This document shows positions 1-13,400 of a DNA stretch of 64,000 bases, in pieces. The translations under genes were made by a program, and so were the position numbers. The number at the start of each line of letters is the position of its first letter. Position 1 is the stretch's first letter. Source of the DNA: Protonemura montana (taxonomy: Eukaryota; Arthropoda; Insecta; Plecoptera; Nemouridae); contig OX387612.1 of NCBI GenBank assembly GCA_947568835.1, forward strand, positions 989,001 through 1,053,000, in the 5' to 3' direction. The notes beneath the pieces are model-generated. The model made no database searches, was not told the DNA's origin, and saw nothing but the letters and a program-made list of their open reading frames with translations.

Positions 1-1226
1 CAGTCAATAGACCAGTGTCACAGAGACAGTCAATAGACCAGTGTCACAGAGACAGTCAATAGACCAGTGTCACAGAGACAGCCAATAGACCAGTGTCACA
101 GAGACAGCCAATAGACTAGTGTCACAGAGACAGCCAATAGACCAGTGTCACAGAGACAGTCAATAGACCAGTGTCACAGAGACAGTCAATAGACCAGTGT
201 CACAGAGACAGTCAATAGACCAGTGTCACAGAGACAGTCAATAGACCAGTGTCACAGAGACAGTCAATAGACCAGTGTCACAGAGACAGTCAATAGACCA
301 GTGTCACAGAGACAGCCAATAGACCAGTGTCACAGAGACAGCTAATAGACCAGTGTCACAGAGACAGTCACAGAGACAGTCAATAGACCAGTGTCACAGA
401 GACAGTCAATAGACCAGTGTCACAGAGACAGCCAATAGACCAGTGTCACAGAGACAGTCAATAGACCAGTGTCACAGAGACAGTCAATAGACCAGTGTCA
501 CAGAGACAGTCAATAGACCAGTGTCACAGAGACAGTCAATAGACCAGTGTCACAGAGACAGCCAATAGACCAGTGTCACAGAGACAGCCAATAGACCAGT
601 GTCACAGAGACAGCCAATAGACCAGTGTCACAGAGACAGCCAATAGACCAGTGTCACAGAGACAGTCAATAGACCAGTGTCACAGAGACAGCCAATAGAC
701 CAGTGTCACAGAGACAGTCAATAGACCAGTGTCACAGAGACAGCCAATAGACCAGTGTCACAGGGACAGCTAATAGACCAGTGTCGCAGAGACAGCCAAT
801 AGACCAGTGTCACAGAGACAGCCAATAGACCAGTGTCACAGAGACAGTCAATAGACCAGTGTCACAGAGACAGTCAATAGACCAGTGTCACAGAGACAGC
901 CAATAGACCAGTGTCACAGAGACAGCCAATAGACCAGTGTCACAGAGACAGCCAATAGACCAGTGTCACAGAGACAGCCAATAGACCAGTGTCACAGGAC
1001 AGCCAATAGACCAGTGTCACAGAGACAGCCAATAGACCAGTGTCACAGAGACAGCCAATAGACCAGTGTCACAGAGACAGTCAATAGACCAGTGTCACAG
1101 AGACAGTCAATAGACCAATGTCACAGAGACAGCCAATAGACCAGTGTCACAGAGACAGCCAATAGACCAGTGTCACAGAGACAGTCAATAGACCAGTGTC
1201 ACAGAGACAGTCAATAGACCAGTGTC
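1..1226. repeat. 26-bp minisatellite, about 47 copies
   Basis: The unit reads cagtcaatagaccagtg plus tcacagaga; the main variants are tcaat/ccaat. It continues off the left edge and ends about 30 bp before the acceptor of the EH2 exon, so it fills the 3' part of that intron. Confidence 0.97.
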
Positions 1227-1258
1227 TATGTCTATGTTGACTGTGGTGTTACTTTTAG

Positions 1259-1417
1259 GTCTGGCGCTGAGTGGGCCGTCCCTCATGCCTCCAAGCTGCG
1301 CTTCACTCAGCTGTTCAACACTCTGGACCGGGGGAGGACCGGCTTCTTGTCCGGGCCGCAGGCTCGCAACGTCATGGTTCAGAGCAGAGTCGCTCAGAAC
1401 GTTCTCGCGCAGATTTG
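1259..1417 (+). CDS. ITSN: ITSN exon a: first half of EH2 domain
   Basis: The acceptor is the AG at 1257-1258 and the donor GTGAGC starts at 1418. Base 1259 finishes a codon begun in an upstream exon, and the exon ends two bases into a Trp codon. It encodes the EWAVP start of EH2, the first EF-hand helix and the QARNV segment, ending at AQIW. A 26-bp array ends about 30 bp before the acceptor. Confidence 0.92.
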
Positions 1418-4400
1418 GTGAGCTTCGACAGAATAAAATATTTTTATCTTACTTTTCCTCATTCTTGATTAATTCACCAAAACTCATAGGCAATTTAAGT
1501 AGACTTTTAAATTTTACTTGCACAGATTTTCCATCCTTATGAGGCAAAGACTAGCACAGATAAAGCTTGCACAGATATTCCATCCTTATGAGGCAAAGAC
1601 TAGCACAGATAAAGCTTGCACAGATATTCCATCCTTATGAGGCAAAGACTAGCACAGATAAAGCTTGCACAGATATTCCATCCTTATGAGGCAAAGACTG
1701 CCACAGATAAAGCTTGCACAGATATTCCATCCTTATGAGGCAAAGACTAACACAGATAAAGCTTGCACAGATATTCCATCCTTATGAGGCAAAGACTAGC
1801 ACAGATAAAGCTTGCACAGATATTTCATCCTTATGAGGCAAAGACTAGCACAGATAAAGCTTGCACAGATATTCCATCCTTATGAGGCAAAGACTAGCAC
1901 AAATAAAGCTTGCACAGATATTTCATCCTTATGAGGCAAAGACTAGCACAGATAAAGCTTGCACAGATATTCCATCCTTATGAGGCAAAGACTAGCACAG
2001 ATAAAGCTTGCACAGATATTCCATCCTTATGAGGCAAAGACTAACACAGATAAAGCTTGCACAGATATTCCATCCTTATGAGGCAAAGACTAGCACAGAT
2101 AAAGCTTGCACAGATATTCCATCCTTATGAGGCAAAGACTACCACAGATAAATCTTGCACAGATATTCCATCCTTATGAGGCAAAGACTAGCACAGATAA
2201 AGCTTGCACAGATATTGGCAAAGATTACCAATATCGTGCTTTGTCTTATTATTATTTTAACTAAACTTTGTCGGGTTGATTTGTTCAGGACGTTATCGGA
2301 CATGGACGGCGATGGAAAGCTTTCATGCGATGAGTTTGTGCTAGCGTTGTACTTGTGTGAGCAAGCCAAGGCCGGGGAGTCGATGCCGGTCACGTTGCCT
2401 GCTGATCTGGTCCCACCGGCAATGAGGAAGCAACGACAGGGAAGTCTACCTGGACAGGGGCAAGCCGGTGAGAGCAATGATCTTCATCTCAGTTGTCTTT
2501 TGATGGATATGTGACAGATCTTAAGATGGATCATAAAGACGTAATAGTCAATCTGTTTGCATTATTGAACCTAATTTTCTGCAATTTTTCTATTTTTTTT
2601 CCTATTTTGGCAATAGCTTCAACAAATAAAAGTTTATCAGGATTTCTTCCGCCTGCATCATCGACCTAAGAGCACCTATTCCTAAGGAAAAAGAGGAGCG
2701 ATTTTAGTGTTAATAGGGCGATGATAACGTCGACTTTAAAGTTTATTAGTTATTATTATTTATTATTCCATTTGTTTAAATCGGACATTTATAGGAACCC
2801 TGGAAGAGAAAACTCGTCAGCGAAGTGAAACTGTTGAAGTAGTATCATTTGTCACATGTTGCTGAGTTGCTAATTCTATATTTAAACAATTATTCTGCAC
2901 AAAATTTGTGGGAAACTAAAAAAAAACTTGCTTTTTGTTGTCGCCTTTGATTTCTCGAGAAGTTATAGAGTTGAGTTATTTGCAATTTAGAGTCGGGAGA
3001 CAAATGGTGGGGTTCGAGTCCCCGTTTGGACATCAATTTTTGAGACGTTTTTATTGTTTATAATAGTAAAATACCCCGCGCATTGCAAGCGTTTGCAATT
3101 TAAATAAGATTTCATCTAAAATGAATCGTCTAAAGATGCATTTGCTTTGTTTGTGTTGTATTTTCAAAGATGTGTTTTCGATGTGGAATCAATTGAATGA
3201 TTGTGTGTCATTTGTTTGCAATGTTCAGCGGAGGCTATCGACAAAGACGCGGCGCTGAGTCTTCTTACGACGACATTCGAAGACAAACGCAAGGAGAACT
3301 TTGACAAGGGCCAGGCGGAGTTGGAGCGTCGTCGTAAACAGCTGCTGGACGTGCAGAGGAAAGAAGCGGAGGAGAGACAAAGAAAGGAGAAGGAGGAGGA
3401 GGAGAAGAGAGAACGTGTACGGATTGAACAGGAGAAGCGACGGCAGGCAGAGTTTGAGAGACAGCTTCAACGCCAGCGAGAGGTAAGTCATCTCTCATTG
3501 GCTGGATAAATTATTCCCAAACTTTTCACATCTGTCTAATCCTTATGTTATTTTGATAACGCGGACTAAACTTTGTCAAAAAAACATCGCAAATGGGTCG
3601 ATTTATGCCAAATAAATACAAAAATGTGAACTTTACCAAATTGAAACTGCAAGTAAATATACATTGTAGAGTTGGAACAAAACGGCTGCTGCCTTCACAT
3701 GGAACAGACTTGGGAACTTGAGTTGTTGGAAATCTGGGAAAGTTTGGTTAGTTTCAGGTAACTAACATAAATGCATGGCAACGTAGAGAAGCCCAATTCC
3801 GTAGAGAAGCCCAATTCCGTGGGAAGCCCAATTCCATGGAGAAGCCCAATTCCATGGGAAGCCCAATTCCATGGAGAAGCCCAATTCCATGGGGAAGCCC
3901 AATTCCATAGGGAAGCCCAATTCCATGGGGGAGCCCAATTCCATGGGGGAGCCCAATTCCATGGGGAAGCCCAATCCCATGGGGAAGCCCAATTCCATGG
4001 GGAAGCCCAATTCCATGGAGAAGCCCAATTCCATGAGGAAGCCCAATTCCATGAGGAAGCCCAATTCCATGAGGAAGCCCAATTCCACAGGGAAACCCAA
4101 ATGGGAATGTATTGTTTAGTGCTGGGAGTTAAAATAGCAAACAGACTTTGTGAAATCATCAACCCAATGGAGCACCAAGGAGACTTAAAAACTCATTTCA
4201 ACTTTAACCTTACCGACAAAATATTGTACAGCACCGTATCAACACAGCATTAAACCTGACCCTCCATCGTCTCTCTTCTTCATTAACAATCAACAACTTT
4301 ATCTTGTGAAATATAACGTGTCTTGCTAAAAGATTACATGATCCTATCCCCGACCAGTTTATATCTGGAAAATATATATTTAAGGAAATCCTCTAAATTA

Positions 4401-7400
4401 ACAACGTCCTTCACTCATTGCCGATGACTTCGTTGCTGACCATGACTAAATGTCAACATTTTAGGTCCTTTTTGTGGACTTTAAGTCGTTCAACCCTCTG
4501 AAGGTCAGTCGTTAGTCGTTACACTGTGAAACCTCCGATAAATCATTTAATTCCTTGGCAGGTAAGTAACACATGTGCATGCTACACTAATTCTGCCACC
4601 TGTTGGCAAAAATATAATGCACTTGAAATTTGTCGCCAGAGAATATCCATCGCAATCTATAATATTGTGTTGCGTTTGTTCCAGGCCGAGCAGGAGCGCG
4701 AAGAGACTCGGCGCCGAGCGCAAGAACAGCGCGAGAGTGCGCGGCGTGACATGGAGAAACAGCGACAGCTCGAGTGGGAGAAGTCGCGATCACAAGAACT
4801 GCAGCAAGCGCGACACCGAGAGCAGGAAAACGTCCTGCGTTTGAAGGCAAAGAACCAGACGCTAGGAATCGAACTTTCACAGCTGGTAAGTCTGTAATCA
4901 TACCAATAACCACTAGCATAGCACACAATGATCTTAAAACTTGGTTATCATATGGGACTGCACACAATTGACATAGCAATAAGCACAAGCATAGCACACA
5001 AGGATCTTAAAACTTGGTTATCATATGGGACTGCACACAATTGACATAGCAATAAGCACAAGCATAGCACACAAGGATCTTAAAACTTGGTTATCATATG
5101 GGACTGCACACAATTGACATAGCAATAAGCACAAGCATAGCACACAAGGATCTTAAAACTTGGTTATCATATGGGACTGCACACAATTGACATAGCAATA
5201 AGCACAAGCATAGCACACAAGGATCTTAAAACTTGGTTATCATGTGGGACTGCACACAATTGACATAGCAATAAGCACAAGCATAGCACACAAGGATCTT
5301 AAAACTTGGTTATCATATGGGACTGCACACAATTGACATAGCCATAAGCACAAGCATAGCACACAAGGATCTTAAAACTTGGTTATCATATGGGACTGCA
5401 CACAATTGACATAGCAATAAGCACAAGCATAGCACACAAGGATCTTAAAACTTGGTTATCATATGGGACTGCACACAATTGACATAGCAATAAGCACAAG
5501 CATAGCACACAAGGATCTTAAAACTTGGTTATCATATGGGACTGCACACAATTGACATAGCAATAAGCACAAGCATAGCACACAAGGATCTTAAAACTTG
5601 GTTATCATATGGGACTGCACACAATTGACATAGCAATAAGCACAAGCATAGCACACAAGGATCTTAAAACTTGGTTATCATATGGGACTGCACACAATTG
5701 ACATAGCAATAAGCACAAGCATAGCACACACGGATCTTAAAACTTGGTTATCATATGGGACTGCACACAATTGACATAGCAATAAGCACAAGCATAGCAC
5801 ACAAGGATCTTAAAACTTGGTTATCATATGGGACTGCACACAATTGACATAGCAATAAGCACAAGCATAGCACACAAGGATCTTAAAACTTGGTTATCAT
5901 ATGGGACTGCACACAATTGACATAGCAATAAGCACAAGCATAGCACACAAGGATCTTAAAACTTGGTTATCATATGGGACTGCACACAATTGACATAGCA
6001 ATAAGCACAAGCATAGCACACAAGGATCTTAAAACTTGGTTATCATATGGGACTGCACACAATTGACATAGCAATAAGCACAAGCATAGCACACAAGGAT
6101 CTTAAAACTTGGTAATCATATGGGACTGCACACAATTGACATAGCAATAAGCACAAGCATAGCACACAAGGATCTTAAAACTTGGTTATCATATGGGACT
6201 GCACACAATTGACATAGCAATAAGCACAAGCATAGTACACAAGGATCTTAAAACTTGGTTATCATATGGGACTGCACACAATTGACATAGCAATAAGCAC
6301 AAGCATAGCACACAAGGATCTTAAAACTTGGTTATCATATGGGACTGCACATAATTGACATAGCAATAAGCACAAGCATAGCACACAAGGATCTTAAAAC
6401 TTGGTTATCATATGGGACTGCACACAATTGACATAGCAATAAGCACAAGCATAGCACACAAGGATCTTAAAACTTGGTTATCATATGGGACTGCACACAA
6501 TTGACATAGCAATAAGAACAAGCATAGCACACAAGGATCTTAAAACTTGGTTATCATATGAGACTGCACACAATTGACATAGCCATAAGCACAAGCATAG
6601 TACACAATGATCTTAAAACTTGGTTATCATATGGGACTGCACACAATTGACATAGCAATAAGCACAAGCATAGTACACAAGGATCTTATAACTTGGTTAT
6701 CATATGGGATGGGACTATCTTTGCTGCTATGAGTGTAAGTCCTGGAATTGATTGACATGTGTTTCTTGTAGAATGAGAAGGTTAAGGAGTTGTCCGGTCG
6801 AATCAGTGAGACTCGTCTTGGAGTCTCGGGAGTGAAGACTACGATCGATGGGATGCGTTCCACTCGAGATACGCAGCTGCAAGAAATGTCGGGGCTCAAA
6901 AACAGACTCAAAGAACAGAACCAGAGGCTGATAGCGCTCAGCCAGGAGAAGGTGACAATCATTTAAATCAATCCCAGTTCATTCACTCACATATTCTTCC
7001 AGTATTTATTTCATCCTTTTCTTCTTTTTTTACCATCTCAGCTTCCTTGTGGAACCAGAAAAAAAAAATTCTTAAACTTATTTCTTTCCTTTTCCCATCT
7101 TATAAAGATAAAATGGTATTTGAAGAATTGTGACTTAGACCTGTTCCCTGTTGCTTGGATTGAACAAAGCTGGAGTCTCTTTGCCCGGATAGTTTAGTAG
7201 GTAGAGCACCCGACCGGCAAGTGGGAGGTCCCGGGTTTGTATCCCGGTTCTGTCCAGTCCAGCTTTGTTACTGTTCCCATGACAACAAGTCGATAACAAT
7301 CAAATAAATACAGCAAAATTATCTTTTAGTGTCTGGCCCCGCAGCAAATGTTAGAAGCGAAGTCATTTGCTGATCTGGAATCGTGTAGCGTTTGAAATCA

Positions 7401-10400
7401 TTCTTTTATTATCAACATTATTCTGCCAGTTTTTTAAACTCGCGGGCTTTACAATTTAATTAGAGCTGTATTATAGATGAACGTAGCTTATGTTGCTTTT
7501 TATCCTTTTATTTTTCTTTGGAAAGAAGTTTACTTTCAAGCTTCTTTCTGTATTTGCTGTTTATTTAATTGTTGGTCATATTTGTCTTGTAAAAATGTTG
7601 CCGTGTTTTAATGAATCATTGCGTGCCCTGCACAATTCTTTCAGTCATTTCAATACGTTGCATTTTGTGAAAACTGTTGTCATGGAAATTGTCTGGAAAC
7701 TACGATAAGTTTACATAAAATCCCAACAATTTCTGTAGTCATGAAAACAACATTCGTGCATTGCAACAATGTGTCCGTCCATCATAATCTCCTAAACGCT
7801 AATTTAAAAATTGGGATCATTTTCGTAAATTTTAAAAAGCTTAAAAACTATTAAACGGATTTTGCTGAAAATCAAACTCGATCTAAGTTGAGAAAGCAAG
7901 AACGTGTCCTGCAAGTTTGGTTTAAATCGGTGCGAGCGTTTAGGCGCTAGAACGTTCAAGTGGTTTTATTCGGGGGAAGTGAAACTGGCAAACAGTTTGT
8001 GTCGGTAACTTTGAGGTTAGTAACGGCTCATGAGCTGAACAATGTTTTCTCTGCCTTCTAGAGTCGTCTGGAGTCCAAGAACAAGATGAACCTGGCGCAG
8101 GACTCGATGAACCACGAGCAGTCTACGGTCACTTTCAACAACAAACAAATTACACTGAAACAACTTCGTGACAGATTGGGTGATCTTCAGAAGGAGGTAC
8201 ACGCTGGCAACAGATGTTTCTGTCAAGAAACTTACTTACATTAAAACTTACAAACCAATAACACAGGGATCTAAATTGTAGGGGTGTGCGAATAGTGGTT
8301 TTTGAGTTCGAATCGAATATCGAATCGAATTATTGTCAACCGTTTCAAACCGAATCGAATTTCGAATAATTATTTACAAAAACGTCGAATATCGAATCGA
8401 ATGTCGAAGTATTTCATTTGATCGAAGAATTTTCGAATTGCTACTTTTATCACTTCATTTCAATTTCAAAACGCAGAATTCTGAATTTTTATTGTCACTT
8501 TGGTATTTATTAGCATGTTTTAACTTCCAGTTCAACAGCATTCCGTAAGGTACATACATATAGCTCCAGTCTCTTTCCTTTATGTACTACTAAAAAGTTT
8601 ACCCATAAATCTCGTGTTTACCAAATCAGGGTGAGTTGTGACAGATAACCATAGCATGATAAACACTTTAAACAGCATGATCATAAAATAACAAAAATTA
8701 GCTTTTTGTAGTGGTCCCAAATTACACTCCTCTTATTATCATTGATGTTATTGTTATCACCTTGCCTTTCCGTTTCTGCCTCACTCATATCAATATCCAT
8801 GGTAGTAGCCAGAAGGGGTCAAATGTACGTAAATAGAAGTAGATTTAAGTAAGCAAGAACCAGAGTAAAGGCCATTTTGAATTTCATGTTTGGAATTCAA
8901 TTTTGTGACGTGTGCTGCTCCCTAGTAGCCATTACATGAACCAACTTCGAAGTTGACCTCGAAGTATTCGAACAGCGAATAATTTTCTTTCGAACCGAAG
9001 TATTTTCGAATGATTTTAAAACAACTAATCGACAATCGAAGTCAAATAATTCGATTCGATTCGAGCCGAATTATTCGTCAAGTTCGAAGCTTCGCACACC
9101 CCTACTAAATTGTTTCTTATATTGGGTCATTTCATGCAAAATAAGAGCTCTTAAAATCAATTTGAACTTGACCGTCGACCGTCGTGCAATTTCATGAAAT
9201 TCGGCACACTTGTCCAGAATGTTGATTTAACTTAATACATATTTTTATTTTTATTTTCACTGAAAACCTTCAGAGTTATAGAAGGGAAGAAAAAGATTTT
9301 TTTTTTTTATCAAACCAACAATTTGCACAAGTGAGGTCAATGGTGGTCCTATTTGACATGATATGAACCTGATCAATTTTCTAATCGCTTATTAAAAAAG
9401 AGATTTTAATCGAAATTACATAATACGTCCAATAACTTGGGGGAAACGTTTTAGAAGTTAACATCGATGTTGTTCCCTCCGGCAGATTGAGGTTAAGTTG
9501 GCCGACATCGAGAACAACAACAGCCAGCTCGGCGACCTGAAGACCCAGCTCGGCACGCTCGTCAGCGAATGTGAACAACTTTACTCCGTTTACGAAGATA
9601 AACGCGATCGCGTCCTGGACATCAAGGTGAGACGACGCGGCTACATTACCTATAATTTTTGAGAGTTTGTTGTGAAAGTGTTCCTAATAGCGTTGAGTGC
9701 AGGTTCTAGGTAGAGAAACAACGTCAATGTTACAGTCTCTGCGTGAAAGATGGCCGCCAAATGACTACCTTACCGACAAAAATGCAGAGTACCGGAACGT
9801 AACGTTAGGTGGAGCCACTGTCGTATGAAATTTAATTTCAATATGTATCGTAGGTTACTCACTTTTTAATATCGTTACGTGTTTATCAATCGTTGAGGTA
9901 AACATTGATGGAGATTTTTTAAGCATGAAAAGTCTCAAAAGCGAGTTAACCTACGAGAAATATCGAAATTAAATTTCATACGACAGTGGCTCCACTTAAC
10001 GTGATGTACCGGTACTCTACATTTTTGTTGGTAAGGTAGTCATTTGGCGGCCATCTTTCACGCAGAGACTGTAACATTGACGTTGAAACTCTACCTAGAA
10101 CCTGCACTCAACGGTTTTATTGACCTTATAATAAAAGTCTCACATATTTTTGTAAGTGGCTGGCTGGGATGTCTCATTACCAGCGTAAATCTTTATAGAA
10201 ATTGTGTGCAATTTGGTTTTATTGGTTTGTAATTCAGATGTTTATTTAGGGTATGATTACAGGTAAGCAAAGCATGCAATCATCTTTTATTTAAGTTCCT
10301 TTGCAAGTCTGAAGTTGCCATATAACGTGAGATATTGTGGTAAAGTAAAGTCGAAGGGTAAAGCATGCTCGAAGGGTAAAATTACCACCTTTTCTAACAC

Positions 10401-13400
10401 GTATAACTTTTCAACCCTTTGAGTAAAAATATTTTAAAAAAATCACCTGGCCACATCCACATTCTCAACAAGAGAACCAATTTTCATCAAAATCTGAGTC
10501 AGTCAATGCTTATAATGAGTGATTTGACTTGGAACAACCCTTTGGCCTAACATAAGATATGTTATATATCTATAACATATATATCTTACATAAATATTAT
10601 ATATACAAGGTGATATATTGGTGTAATATTAGTTTTAATATTTTATACATATTAATTCAGATTTTTACTTTTCAGAGCATGAACGCCCGTCGCGACCCAA
10701 CAGACTTCAGCTCCTCGTGGGGGGCGGAGCCAGCGTGGAACGAAACGCAAGAACCCGATTGGCCAGCAGAGACAACCAACATCGAACCCGCGGCAATCGA
10801 ATCCACCGGCGCTGAATCGGAAGGAGACTTCGCTAAGTACCGAGCAATCTACGAGTTCGTTGCTAGGAACGGAGACGAGATTTCATTTCAACCCGGAGAT
10901 ATCGTCATGGTGAGTTGACAAGACTGGCCAATCCTTGGTGCTGTTGGACAGGAGCAGCCAACACAGTGTGTCAAAGTGACAAGGCTAAGCGGTGGCCGGT
11001 CCTTGGGGCTGTTGGACAGGAGCAGCCAACACAGTGTGTCAAAGTGGCAAGGCTAAGCGGTGGCTGGTCCTTGGTGCTGTTGGACAGGAGCAGCCAACAC
11101 AGTGTGTCAAAGTGACAAGGCTAAGCGGCGGCCGGTCCTTGGTGCTGTTGGACAGGAGCAGCCAACACAGTGTATCAAAGGGACAAGGCTAAGCGGTGGC
11201 CGGTCCTTGGTGCTGTTGTACAGAAGCAGCCAACACAGTGTGTCAAAGTGACAAGGCTAAGCGGTGGCCGGTCCTTGGTGCTGTTGGACAGGAGCAGCCA
11301 ACACAGTGTGTCAAAGTGACAAGGCTAAGCGGTGGCCGGTCCTTGGTGCTGTTGGACAGGAGCAGCCAACACAGTGTGTCAAGTGACAAGGCTAAGCGGT
11401 GGCCGGTCCTTGGTGCTGTTGGACAGGAGCAGCCAACACAGTGTGTCAAAGTGACAAGGCTAAGCGGTGGCCGGTCCTTGGTGCTGTTGGACAGGAGCAG
11501 CCAACACAGTGTGTCAAAGTGACAAGGCTAAGCAGTGGCCGGTCCTTGGTGCTGTTGTACAGGAGCAGCCAACACAGTGTGTCAAAGTGACAAGGCTAAG
11601 CGGTGGCCGGTCCTTGGTGCTGTTGGACAGGAGCAGCCAACACAGTGTGTAAAAGTGACAAGACTTAGTGGTGGCCGGTCCTTGGTGCTGTTGGACAGGA
11701 GCAGCCAACACAGTGTGTCAAAGTGACAAGGCTAAGCGGTGGCCGGTCCTTGGTGCTGTTGGACAGGAGCAGCCAACACAGTGTGTCAAAGTGACAAGGC
11801 TAAGCGGTGGCCGGTCCTTGGTGCTGTTGGACAGGAGCAGCCAACACAGTGTGTCAAAGTGACAAGGCTAAGCGGTGGCCGGTCCTTGGTGCTGTTGGAC
11901 AGGAGCAGCCAACACAGTGTGTCAAAGTGACAAGGCTAAGCGGTGGCCGGTCCTTGGGGCTGTTGGACAGGAGCAGCCAACACAGTGTGTCAAAGTGGCA
12001 AGGCTAAGCGGTGGCTGGTCCTTGGTGCTGTTGGACAGGAGCAGCCAACACAGTGTGTCAAAGTGACAAGGCTAAGCGGCGGCCGGTCCTTGGTGCTGTT
12101 GGACAGGAGCAGCCAACACAGTGTATCAAAGGGACAAGGCTAAGCGGTGGCCGGTCCTTGGTGCTGTTGTACAGAAGCAGCCAACACAGTGTGTCAAAGT
12201 GACAAGGCTAAGCGGTGGCCGGTCCTTGGTGCTGTTGGACAGGAGCAGCCAACACAGTGTGTCAAAGTGACAAGGCTAAGCGGTGGCCGGTCCTTGGTGC
12301 TGTTGGACAGGAGCAGCCAACACAGTGTGTCAAGTGACAAGGCTAAGCGGTGGCCGGTCCTTGGTGCTGTTGGACAGGAGCAGCCAACACAGTGTGTCAA
12401 AGTGACAAGGCTAAGCGGTGGCCGGTCCTTGGTGCTGTTGGACAGGAGCAGCCAACACAGTGTGTCAAAGTGACAAGGCTAAGCAGTGGCCGGTCCTTGG
12501 TGCTGTTGTACAGGAGCAGCCAACACAGTGTGTCAAAGTGACAAGGCTAAGCGGTGGCCGGTCCTTGGTGCTGTTGGACAGGAGCAGCCAACACAGTGTG
12601 TAAAAGTGACAAGACTTAGTGGTGGCCGGTCCTTGGTGCTGTTGGACAGGAGCAGCCAACACAGTGTGTCAAAGTGACAAGGCTAAGCGGTGGCCGGTCC
12701 TTGGTGCTGTTGGACAGGAGCAGCCAACACAGTGTGTCAAAGTGACAAGGCTAAGCGGTGGCCGGTCCTTGGTGCTGTTGGACAGGAGCAGCCAACACAG
12801 TGTGTCAAAGTGACAAGGCTAAGCGGTGGCCGGTCCTTGGTGCTGTTGGACAGGAGCAGCCAACACAGTGTGTCAAAGTGACAAGGCTAAGCGGTGGCCA
12901 ATCCTTGGTGCTGTTGCACAGGAGCAGCCAACACAGTGTGTCAAAGTGACAAGGCTAAGCGGTGGCCGGTCCTTGGTGCTGTTGGACAAAAGCAGCCAAC
13001 ACAGTGTGTCAAAGTGACAAGGCTAAGCGGTGGCCGGTCCTTGGTGCTGTTGGACAGGAGCAGCCAACACAGTGTGTCAAAGTGACAAGGCTAAGCAGTG
13101 GCCGGTCCTTGGTGCTGTTGTACAGGAGCAGCCAACACAGTGTGTCAAAGTGACAAGGCTAAGCGGTGGCCGGTCCTTGGTGCTGTTGGACAGGAGCAGC
13201 CAACACAGTGTGTCAAAGTGACAAGACTTAGCGGTGGCCGGTCCTTGGTGCTGTTGGACAGGAGCAGCCAACACAGTGTGTCAAAGTGACAAGGCTAAGC
13301 GGTGGCCGGTCCTTGGTGCTGTTGGACAGGAGCAGCCAACACAGTGTGTCAAAGTGACAAGGCTAAGCGGTGGCCGGTCCTTGGTGCTGTTGGACAGGAG

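Noticed and set aside
1-1226. CRISPR-like spacing
   Set aside because: The repeats are contiguous tandem units with no unique spacers, in an animal gene.
3770-4253. Repeat proteins with HGEAQF or WNWAS motifs
   Set aside because: Translations of the 18-bp intronic minisatellite on each strand.
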